Below are positions 13,610 through 23,507 of a stretch of 64,000 nucleotides of DNA, piece after piece. The stretch lies in the NCBI GenBank assembly GCA_023846275.1, contig CM043875.1, forward strand, positions 1,609,569 through 1,673,568, given 5' to 3'. Positions within the stretch are counted from its first letter, which is position 1; each line of letters opens with the position of its first letter. The notes beneath the pieces were generated by a model. That model saw only the letters and a program-made list of their open reading frames with translations, was not told the DNA's origin and searched no databases. Both the position numbers and the translations under genes were made by a program. Origin of the DNA: Vanilla planifolia (lineage: Eukaryota > Streptophyta > Magnoliopsida > Asparagales > Orchidaceae).

Positions 13610-14634
13610 ATGGCAGAAGTGGAGGGCCCTCACGGCATACCCCGCATCATAGTCGTGCTCTCCTCCGTTCTCCAGCACACAGCAGACCGCAATGACTCCC
13701 AGCTTATTCATCCGTCTCCTCCGCCGCACTCGGCCGTGGCCTTCTTCGCGCTGTCGAAGCCGGAGATCTCCATCCGGCGTTACCTCGAACGCATTTTTCG
13801 TTTCGCTCGCTGCAGCTCTTCATGCTACGTCGTCGCCTACATCTACCTCGACCGCTTCCTCCGCCTCCATCCCTCCCTCGCCCTCGATTCTTTCAACGTT
13901 CATCGGTTACTGATCACCTCCATTCTCACCGCCGTCAAGTTCATGGATGACCGGTGCGGTTCCCCTCTTTTCTTCTCGATTTCTTGTGGGTTTTTGTTCT
14001 GTTCTTCGTCTGCTCTGTTTTTTATTTTCTCATTTAATTCGATGAGCATTTCTTCAAGCAAATTCCAACACAAACCAGCTTAAACCAGCTCGATTAGTCT
14101 ATTTCTTTACGAAAAAAACATCATTCAACTCAGAGGTAGCATCAACTAGAGAAAGCTGTCATGAGGCCCACAAGTTAGCAACTAGGTGCAGGTTAGGTTG
14201 TTTTGATGCTCCTTCTTAAATGCAGAAGTTGAGCCACTTGAAGAGCTCACATTCTGTTTGATTGAAGCGTTAAAACGCTTCTTTTCGACTTTTTTTTTTT
14301 TTTTTAACATTGCATTAATTTCCTAGTGTTTGTACTGTTTCATAGGTACTTCAACAATGCATACTTTGCCAGGGTGGGAGGGATCACTTTGGCCGAGATG
14401 AACTACTTGGAGGTCGATTTCTTGTTCGGCCTGCGATTCGATCTGAACGTCGCTCCGGTCATCTTCGCCTCTTACTGCGGCGTTCTCGAGCGGGAGTTCT
14501 CCCTCGCGGATCCTCAGATCCCTCCAAGGCTAAGGCTGCATTGTTTCTTCTCGAACGAAGAAAACAACAACAACAACAACAACAACAACAATAAAAACAA
14601 CAGCTGGCAGCAGCAGAAGCAGCTCATTGTGTGA
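13610..14634 (+). CDS. P/U-type cyclin (CYCP/CYCU)
   Basis: Two exons, 13610-13953 and 14346-14634 (phase 2 junction, GT-AG), encode 210 residues. The protein is essentially one cyclin box: PEISIRRYLERIFRFA, VVAYIYLDRFL, LLITSILTAVKFMDDRYFNN and VGGITLAEMNYLEVDFLFGL are the helices typical of plant P-type (U-type) cyclins, which are related to yeast Pho80 and pair with A-type CDKs. The short length is normal for the family. The chosen start MAEVEGPHG follows AACAACA; an in-frame upstream ATG at 13535 would add 25 low-complexity residues (KKKKTERTT) unlike the family. The C terminus carries a run of ten Asn and then a Gln-rich tail. GC-rich exons lie in very AT-rich flanks. Confidence 0.92.
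14561..14612 (+). repeat. (AAC)n trinucleotide tract coding poly-Asn
   Basis: Roughly ten AAC units in frame in the last exon of the cyclin gene give an uninterrupted Asn run, then K-N-N-S-W and a Gln-rich end. The tract lies after the cyclin box, so length changes should be tolerated. Confidence 0.95.
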
Positions 14635-17600
14635 AAGACACATCTGTTTTGTTTGTTGATGACTGTTGGGTTGATTGATCTGTTGCTTAACTATGTCAAA
14701 AAAATGGAAAATGGAGAAGAGAAGGGATTAGAGAAGGCATCTGCATGTGAGCTCAATTGGGTTCAGTTGAAGTAAAATCCTGTAAGGTTAATTATATTCT
14801 ATGTTTGGGAGACGAGTGAGACAAGCATTGCTGGTTTTGGTTGGCAGTGGAATTCTTCATATGGCCTTTGCCTGTTTGCTTTGCTGTATTTGAGCACAGG
14901 GTTCCTTGTGGATGTTACTTTGGCACTTATTTGACAGCTTTCCAAGCACTCAAATTGGAATAGGCTGGCTTTGATGCTCTTTTCAATATAAAACTCCTGC
15001 CTTTGCCATCTTTCTTCATCCAGCAAAATAATATATAGAAAAGTAGATGGTAGAAACCAGATGACCTAAAACAAAGAACCAAGTTGAAGGACTCTTCATA
15101 GAGATAGTTGATCATCAATATAAGTATGTGAAATGTTTGTAGGGGTAAAGAGAATGATCCATATGTACAAAAAGAAACATTGGCCTTTTGCTCATTATGT
15201 TAAGTATTTTGAAGAGTTGGTGGAAGCACATGTAGAGGCCACAAACCATGGAAAGCATGAGCTTTGTTGGTCTTCCTCTTATACTTCGAGTACAAAAGAT
15301 GAGAAAGGCATGTGAGGTTTCCCCTTCATGAAAACAAACCAACGTGTTCGGATCACTGTTTTGCCACCCCAACGAACGGTGATGTGGCTTTCACGTTTGC
15401 TTTTGTGTGTTTGATGAAACTTATTGGTTTTGATGGGCCTCATTATGAAATGCCTCGTGGATTTTTAAAACGCGTTTGGCATCGCTTTTAAAATATATAT
15501 AATTTTAAGAAAATAATTAATATGAATAAAAAAATATTAAAACCATACAAAATAATTATTTTTCGAAGTTACAATTATTTTACAATAAAAATACAAAACA
15601 TAGAAAACATATTATAATTAATAGATGAAATATATTTTGTTATTTAAATTTAATTATCAATAACTAATGTATTAAAAATGGACTACAAAATAGAATTATG
15701 GCTAATTAATCCATTTTGTTGATGGTTATTTACTCAAATACTTAATTCAAAACTAGTTTAGTTTATTAACCACATAAAAATAAATGTTACTAAAAGTGAT
15801 TTTTAAAAAATAGTTGAAATGATTGAAACAAGGAGATCCAATGCTTTTTCTTAGTTCAAAATCAATTTAACACATCTTAAGTAAATTGATTTCTTTTAAA
15901 CAAATAGTTCAATATAAATGCAACCATCAAAGACTTAAATACAAAAAGACTTCTAATTATTTTTTTTATCTTGCAAAAGAGTTGGTCAACACAATGAGCA
16001 TTCCTCATTTAGTCTCAAGTGGTCATAGGGCATCCCTTATATCCCTTGACCCTCTGGCTAAAGGGGTTTATTGTTGATGCTAAGAATCTCAAAAAACAAT
16101 AGCATTACTTCAAGCTCTCCATTGCAATGGTAGGCCTCCTCTTCAACCATTTATATTGCCTAAGAACTCTTTAATTGCATTGCTAAAGATGTTGTGCAAG
16201 TTGTTGACATGACTATAATGGTCATATACCGACTACTTCATGACAATACTATAGATGTCTAAGGCCTAAGATCTTAGTATTAGTTGTCAACATATACAAA
16301 AGTAGTGCTCATAAAATCTATAATAGAGTTTCAATTGATGGAATCATTTGAACCAACAATGCAACTAATTGTAACCACTAGAAAACAATCACCTCAAACT
16401 AGTCTACCCACCAACCTTGCCAATAAATGACAACAACCATGAGAAAAGTGCTAAAACCTTAAGCCAAAGGCTTCAAAGACCTTATATAATTATCTTTTTA
16501 ACACTTTTAATGATAAATAATTTATTCCCCCCAATAACTCCTTGATGGTCTTCTTTAATATATTTGCATTGCACTTAGAACAGGTATTATAATTAGAGAT
16601 TCTATCGAAAACTAGATGTTTAAAAATGGTGGAAATCATAAGAACAAATGCATGAGGCTAATGCAAGATAAACTTAAAAACAACCTCTAATTTTAAAGGA
16701 TCTGAAAATAAAATTAGATATCAATGATAGTCAATTAAATAGCAATTACATAACATTATTATATTAGAAGAAAAATGATTTAAAAAATTTAAATTGGAAT
16801 AAACTACAATAGTTTCTACTAACTAATACAAAAGAGACATAGTCATGATATCAATAAAGCTTAAAAAAAAATATATGCTTAATTTATATATTTCATCTAT
16901 TTTTACAAAAAATCATATTATTATACTACCTTATTTTTAAACTTATACCATCATAAATATACAATTTATAGCTCATAACCTTTCTTTCGATGCATCAAAA
17001 GGATTATTAGATCACTTCTTATATTCTACATCTCACTTAAGGTTTTTAGACTTATCTTAGCTCCTCTACCTTTCTCAAGAATATTATAAAAAAAATATTT
17101 ACCATCATTCAAAGGATTGTCCTTTGTCCATTAATTTTCAAATTTCACATAAAGAAAAATACTAATAAATCTTGATCGTTAAAAATTAATTAAGTTAAAT
17201 CAAAATCACCATTTCCTTCATTCTAAAATGTCATGCATGACATCATTGGTATTATGTCAATTGTCAAATCAATCAACCTATTGTGTGATATTTGAAGAAT
17301 ACTTTTTCTTTTTTTCACTTTTAAAATATATAATGATTCAAAAATATTATTATAAGTTATATTTTTTATAATGATTTTTCATTCACATGTGAACACCCGA
17401 GCAAACGTGTTTGACGCTAAACACACTTTAAACGTGGTTGAGCTCGCTTTAATGCTCACCGCAGGTGACCACAATATAACAAATTAATGGACCGTAACAG
17501 ACAGGTATTATTTTTGTATTTTTATAATTTCAAAAAAGGGGAAAAATTCGCGGCAACGCCGAGAAACGTACGGAAAATAGAACAGAATAATCTAAGAAAT

Positions 17601-17667
17601 TAAAAAAAAAATCGATAATTATACGGTCCGCAGCTGCCTTCTTCACAGCTCCCAGACGGCGGAAAGT
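14635..17667. other. Intergenic: cyclin 3' region, repeat copy, AT-rich DNA
   Basis: The first 200-400 bases are probably the cyclin 3' UTR. A diverged repeat occupies about 15,880-16,665 (separate entry). The rest is AT-rich with only chance open frames. From about 17,390 the sequence becomes less AT-rich as it nears the DUF538 gene, and 17,540-17,667 is the likely promoter and 5' UTR. Confidence 0.65.
15880..16665 (+). repeat. Unclassified dispersed repeat, copy 1
   Basis: This stretch aligns collinearly by eye with 19,690-20,340 (shared blocks: TCTTGCAAAAGAGT, ACAATGAGCATTCC, GGCCTCCTCTTCAACCATTTA, GTTGTTGACATGACTA, CAATGCAACTAAT). Its 3' part (from about 16,545) matches 23,645-23,760 (TTTAATATATTTGCATT, GGTTAGAGATTCTAT-like, AAAAATGGTGGAAATCAT). 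All copies are in the same orientation. No coding capacity was recognised. Copy 2 lies between LINE-like segments, so this may be non-coding LINE sequence. Confidence 0.75.
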
Positions 17668-18615
17668 ATGGTTCCCTTTCCTTGGAAGTTGCTGCTTCTC
17701 CTTCTAACGGCCGTGGCGGCGGCAGAAGTGACGCCGCCTCCATCCTACCCGCCGACGAACGGCACAACGGTTTATGAGCTCCTTTCCAAGTTTGGCCTCC
17801 CTCCTGGCCTCCTCCCGAGCACCGTGACCTCGTTCTCCCTCTCTAATAACGGGGACTTCGAGGTAAACCTCGCGGGCGAGTGCTATGTCGATTTCGAATA
17901 CTTGGTCTACTACGAGCCCAAAATCACCGGCTCCGTCAGCTACGGCTCGATCTCCGGTCTTAAGGGCATCCAGGTCCGCCGCTTCCTCATCTGGTTCGAC
18001 GTGGACTCCATCAAGGTTGATCTCCCGCCCGCCGGCTACATCTACTTCAACGTGGGGTGGATCACGAAGAAGCTCAGAATCCAACAGTTTGAAAGCATCC
18101 ATTCTTGCCGTAGTAACGTGCTGGCCGACATCACGGAAGGGCTTCCTCTCAGCTTCTTAAAAGTAAGGGATAATCCTTCAATTCGATTTGCCAATTTTTT
18201 GGCCATTGATGACTGCTAATTAGGGTTTTAAACTACATCTTCACTGTTCAAGTAACTTTCGTTTGAAGCAAATTCTACCCACTATTTTGAAGAAATCAGA
18301 CAGTTTGATGCTAATGAACATATATGATAACTGTTTGATATGTATGAAAAATCGAAGCTTGTAGACTGTTCTAAGAGCATGCTCTCATTCTTGTTTGATC
18401 ATTTGTGAGCATTAAAAATAGGTTAAATATATGTCGTCAAGAGTTTGAAGGTATGTATGAGCATGACTTACATAACGTTGATCAAGTGTTTAACTTAATG
18501 TTGGATGATTGAGTGAGAAAGTTCTGATGAATTAACGAACGAATACTGGTGTTGATGAACTGTTTGTTGAAATGTTTAGCTTTCAGGAGATGCAGAGATG
18601 CTAATAACAGAGTAA
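17668..18615 (+). CDS. DUF538 family secreted protein
   Basis: Two exons, 17668-18162 and 18580-18615, encode 176 residues. An N-terminal signal peptide (KLLLLLLTAVAAA) precedes a single DUF538 domain: TVYELLSKFGLPPGLLP, then the beta-strand region with GECYVDFEYLVYYEPKITG and GLKGIQVRRFLIWFDV. DUF538 proteins are plant-specific, with a lipocalin or BPI-like fold proposed, and their role is unclear. The open frame runs on past the first exon to 18219, but the sequence after SFLK begins with GTAAGG, a strong donor. After TTTAG the 36-nt second exon reads LSGDAEMLITE and stop, which fits the usual acidic C-terminal end of this subgroup, with matching phase 0. The first exon is GC-rich. Confidence 0.88.
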
Positions 18616-19169
18616 ACACAAGGAAGGTTCATACATAGGCAGCTCCAGCTTTTGAACTATGGCCTTTTTCTCATGCTTATAAAACTTATGTTATAATTCT
18701 GGGGTGTTGTAGTGAAGCTTTGGACATTACTGTGATTAATGTGATGCTTAATTAAATGAATGTGCCCAGTTATTTAATGATGTGTTAATCTTCTTTTCCT
18801 TGTTTGTTCAGTAAATAGTAATCATGTTGTTTAATTAATGGTTTATTCAACAAAGAAGGCATGTAGTTGTTAGTGCTATAGTTTTTCTACAGAAGATTGT
18901 AAAGCCTTTGCATAAGAGCTTTGCCCTTCTTTTCAACCACAACATTGCCCAATAGAGCCAATCTTCTAAAACATGTTTACCCATTAGTTTTTCATCTAAA
19001 TGATTGTGGCATTGTTTGTATTTTTACGAGCTATTCGAGCGTAATTTTCAAGTATAAGTCTTACATGTTAATATTAAAAAAAGTAGATGATTATACAACA
19101 AAACACCATAATGGGTATATATATACTAGCTATAATATGGGAAAATAATCACCTCGAATCCTCTCTTTG

Positions 19170-19640
19170 TTTGAAGAAAAATTACCAGGAGTTCTCCAAT
19201 GTGAAGGAGTCATTCTTGATGAGAAGGAATTGAACATTATCATTAAAAAACTTGATGATGCTCATGTCAAATGCTTGTTTGAGAATAGGATGTAATATTT
19301 CTTCCTTTTGCAAACATGCTAGGATACCATGTTGTATTTAAGTGGGTGGATGCGTGAAGCAATTAATTTGCTTGCATATTTGACCACAAGGACAAAGATG
19401 AAGCTATTCTTAGTGACCATGGATTGTTGCTTGGCAAGCACTTGGATTGGATGTTTGGACACAAGATTTCCCTCTCACTTTCACTAATTACACCCAAATG
19501 CTAGTTTGGGCTCAATTTTCTTACTAGCTTCTATAATTGTTGGGGTGGCAACAAACTTGTTCAAATTCTCTCTTTCATTGGTGTGCTTTGTAATTAGACC
19601 TATACTTGTCCTTGATGGAGTGGCCAGCCTTTAAGGGTTC
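19170..19640 (+). pseudogene. LINE ORF1 fossil, DUF4283-like segment
   Basis: In + frames separated by a shift one reads HKDKDEAILSDHGLLLGKHL, then DWMFGHKISLSLSLITPK, then VWAQFSYL, then WGGNKLVQILSFIGVLCN. This follows the order of the plant non-LTR retrotransposon gag-like DUF4283 domain (VLxxGPW, LxLxxWxPxFxL, VWxxLPxLPLEFW, LxxIASxIGxPLxxD). Stops and at least one frameshift show that it is dead. Confidence 0.6.
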
Positions 19641-19689
19641 CATGTAAAAGTTGAAATAAACAAACCTCTCCATGCTAACATAGTTGTCT

Positions 19690-20340
19690 CTATCAAAAGA
19701 ATTTAAATAAAACAAACTTTTAATTAATTATTTTGTCTTGCAAAAGAGTCAATCACCACAATGAGCATTCCCACATCAAGTCCCAAGTGATCAAAGGGCA
19801 TCCCCTATTGCCTAGTCCTGTGGTTAAGAATGCAATATTAATTCTAGGAACCTCGAACAACAATAGCATCATTGCATACTCCCCTTTGTAGCGATAGGCC
19901 TCCTCTTCAACCATTTACAAGGCTCAAGGCCACCTTAATTGCATCACATAAGTGTTGTTCAAATTGTTGACATGACTACAATGATCCTATACTTGACTAC
20001 TTCGCGACAGTACCATAAATGTCGTAAGGCCTTGGATCTTAATCAATAGTTATCAACATATAAAAAAATGATAATCATAAGGTTCGTATTAGTAATCGAT
20101 GAAACCATTTGAAGTAACAATGCAACTAATCGTAACCATTAGAAAGTCATAACCTCAAATTAGTCCACCCACCATCCTTACACGTATGTAGCAACAATCA
20201 TAAGAAATGTGTTACAAACCTCAACTCAAGCACTATATGCACCCTATATAATTATTTTTCAACACTTTCTAATGGTAAACAACTTACTTCCAAAATAACT
20301 CCTTCATAATCTTCTTGGTCAATAAACATAAAAATGGTAA
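19690..20340 (+). repeat. Unclassified dispersed repeat, copy 2
   Basis: Collinear with 15,880-16,560 in the same orientation, with many substitutions and small indels. It follows directly after the DUF4283-like LINE fossil and precedes the endonuclease fossil, so it may be LINE internal sequence. Confidence 0.75.
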
Positions 20341-21553
20341 CATCTCTCCCTTAAGTGCACTCTCTTCTTCTACAAGATAACAAATTGAGACTGAAAGAGC
20401 AAGCCTAGTTTGTTCACATTGACTTCGTTATGCAAGACTCATGCTTCAAAGTAACGTCGAGAGGATTATCTATTAGGTCTTTTTAGGGGTCTAAATTTTG
20501 CTAAAGATCAAAGATCACTCAAGAGTTTAAACTAAATTATAAATTAAAAAAGATCAAATCAAGGAAATTGGTTAAGTTAAAAAAATTGGTTTAACCATTT
20601 TGGGAGTTAAGTTTGATCCATAGCTAAATTGCCTAGACATTGGCTCAAAATATAATCATTCATATGTACATGCAAGTATAAATTATATACAAAAATAAAT
20701 GAATCAAAATATTTATAGAACCATATATTGTTACATTTAATATAAATGAGTTTATAAAAAAGCATATGATCATGAATTTTTCAAAAAATCAAACACTACT
20801 AAAAAAAACTGAATTTTTTTTAAGCTTGAATTGACCTTAATTTGGTAACAAACAACCTATGATAAGACCAAATCAAAATACAAAAGTTGGATCAAACCAA
20901 GATTTAATTAAATATCCTGAAGCCAACATTGCGATATAGTAAGATTGACAAAGGATTGAATTATTAACAACCTTAAGTTTGTTTGCTCCTTCTAACACTA
21001 CCCATCTTCCCCACATGCTTAACATTTTTTTTTAAACTATTGTTGTAACACCTGCACCAAAGAGGTTAGGGACTGAATGCATAGTGATATCCTAAGAAAA
21101 CAATTACGAGACAATGAGCGACTACTAGTATATTTCAATATCTTCTTTGGGAAAAACTCACTGGGTTCAAGATGAAATAACCTAAAAAGACAATACTTTA
21201 ACGTAATAAGATCAAACTTACAATTATTATATTCAAAACCCTAAATCTGTAACTTTTTACGATCATTAATGTAAGATCATTCATCACTGATATTCCTTTT
21301 GGATACTTTAGTCCAATCCTCTACTCATAAAGATGTGTAAAACCTTGTTGAGAGGAACTAGCAATTCAATGTTGTGTCTTTCATAAGGAAGTTCAACAGC
21401 ATGATGTATTGGATCAATCAAATAGTTTGTTGTTGCTAAGACGGGTGTTGGACGAGGCTTTTCATGGCTATTTCGTGATAATTATGTTGGTTGCAACTAT
21501 CACATGAGAGTGAAGTCTAGACTATTAATAATATTGATCTTATTATTATTAGA

Positions 21554-21900
21554 AGAGACTTAAATTACATTCTTAGTTACAAGAAGTTGGGCGAGACGTC
21601 ATTCGCTTCAAGGATTGTTGACAAAAATTTTTATGACTTCATATTACAAGGGGACTTACTCAAACTTCACTCCTCAATCCCTTGGTGTAATAAGGATGGG
21701 AAGGCCTAGATGTGAGTTCCAATATTTAATATTACAATCATATTTTATATGATCAATGTCACCTACTTGTTTAGGGATATTGTGACCACTATTCTCTTCT
21801 TCTAATGACAGTTAGGTTGGATTTCAAGCCACAAGGATAATTCTAGGTTTGAATACATTTGGCTAATTATTGAGACTTTGGGTTGTCTTGTCAAGGTCTA
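21554..21900 (+). pseudogene. LINE endonuclease fossil
   Basis: From 21554 an open stretch of about 50 codons reads RDLNYILSYKKLGE, then IVDKNFYDFILQGDLLKLHS and SIPWCNKDGKA before a TAG at 21707. This matches the C-terminal half of plant LINE apurinic endonucleases (GDFNxIL, FxxFIxxxxLxDL, FTWxNxRxGxA). Further downstream, VTYLFRDIV and RFEYIWL-like pieces in shifted frames correspond to the domain end (HLxRxxSDHxP, FRFExMWL). Stops make it non-functional. Together with the DUF4283 fossil it marks one decayed element about 2.7 kb long. Confidence 0.65.
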
Positions 21901-23507
21901 CACCTTAGCTTCCTTAAGGATTATAGAGTTACAAAGACAAGAATTGAGGGAGATGGCCTATCTAATGCTGAGTTTTTGTTGTTTCATTTGAGAATGACTA
22001 ATTTTTACACTTCCTCAACTAAGTTTGAATGGTTCTAGATAGATGGTTGATAAAGACCACAACATTACTTTGATTAAATGTTAGAATGATGTCTCCTATC
22101 CATACATATGTTGGTTATAATTGATTTGAAACTCCATGCTCTCTATAAAATAAACAACAAAATTTGCCATTGTTGAAATTAATATCTCCAAATTAGAACC
22201 CTTCTTTTCACATTTGATATATGTAACATTATATTATTCTTCCTACTACCTTATACCAACAATAAAAGCTTTATCCAAAGATCAAAAAACATTTCGATTA
22301 TATTTGATAATAATTTGAGATTAGAAAAAAGATTTAGAGATTTTTATATAAATAAAAAAATTGAAATTTTAATAAAATAACTGAGTTTAAAAATCAATTT
22401 TGAAACGAGACTTTTATTAGAAGTGAATTTACAAGTTGCTATCAAGTAGAACATTTACATTCAACTTTGAGTTATTGTCAAATAAACCTGACATGTCTCA
22501 ACATCATATTATATATGTAGACACATATAGATAAATAAAATTTATTTAAACATTTTGTTAAGAATAAATACTTTTGTAATTTAAAATAATACTAAAAACA
22601 GTTTCGTATAATTGAATTTCTATGGACCCCACTTATGACCAACACAGAAAGGATTTTTATAAGTTAAAAATGCATTTTAAGATAATAATCTAAAGTGGAT
22701 AAACAAAAATTAAATAAAAAAGTGAAAATAACAGAGCATGATGTACTTATATGATTAAAAGAATATAAAAACTATAAAAATGATAGCTTTTTAATGCCTT
22801 TATTAAAATAATTGAACTCGGAGCAAACCTGCAACAGGCCATTCATGTCACAATTCCACTAATTCCAGCTTCACCACATCAGATCAAATCTGGTTCAAAC
22901 AGAATCAAACTCAAAGCCAACTCAAAAAGCCAAGCCCAAATCAAACCGTGAGAAAGATTTGACTCATTGGTGATAGCAAATATGCTTCAAACAGGCCTTA
23001 TTTTATTTAGAATGCTATGTTTGAGTTTAAACTAATTCATAAATAACTTCTTTGAAAAGCATATTTGTTAAATGCAATCAAAAGCTATACATATAGTAAT
23101 ATGTTATTAAGAAATTCTTAATGAAATCTTCTACTTTTCTCTTTTTTTTTTTTGGGGGTTAAAAAATGCTTTTTGAAATACAATCATCTAAACACGTGTT
23201 ATAATGTTAGATTCATGCAAATTGCCTACTCAAAGTTTCATGTGCCAAATTGCCCATCATATCACATGAAATGAATTATAGATAAGTAAGATGATTTTAA
23301 GCATGTTAAATAACAGGTAAAAGGGGAAGGCCAAAGATGCTTATAATAGGCAATTTTAAAAGCACAATGACTAAGGGAAAAATTTTAACTCACCAGTGAT
23401 ACAATCTAATCTATGTAGTGAACTCAATAAAAATGTTTGCATAGTAGACATTGAGAAATTACCTAGAACTGCATAAATCACCCCTCCAACCAACAGCAAT
23501 TGCCATT

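Larger units (their letters stand above)
18616..23507. other. Intergenic: LINE remains and repeats
   Basis: No intact gene. This region holds the DUF538 3' UTR, decayed LINE coding pieces (about 19,170-19,640 and 21,550-21,900), repeat copy 2 (19,690-20,340) and AT-rich filler. 22.1-23.5 kb shows nothing recognisable apart from the likely 3' UTR of MED31 (minus strand) directly below 23,508. Confidence 0.65.

Noticed and set aside
17668..18219. Single-exon reading of the DUF538 gene
   Set aside because: A GTAAGG donor lies before the last 19 codons, and the spliced second exon gives a family-like C terminus in phase.
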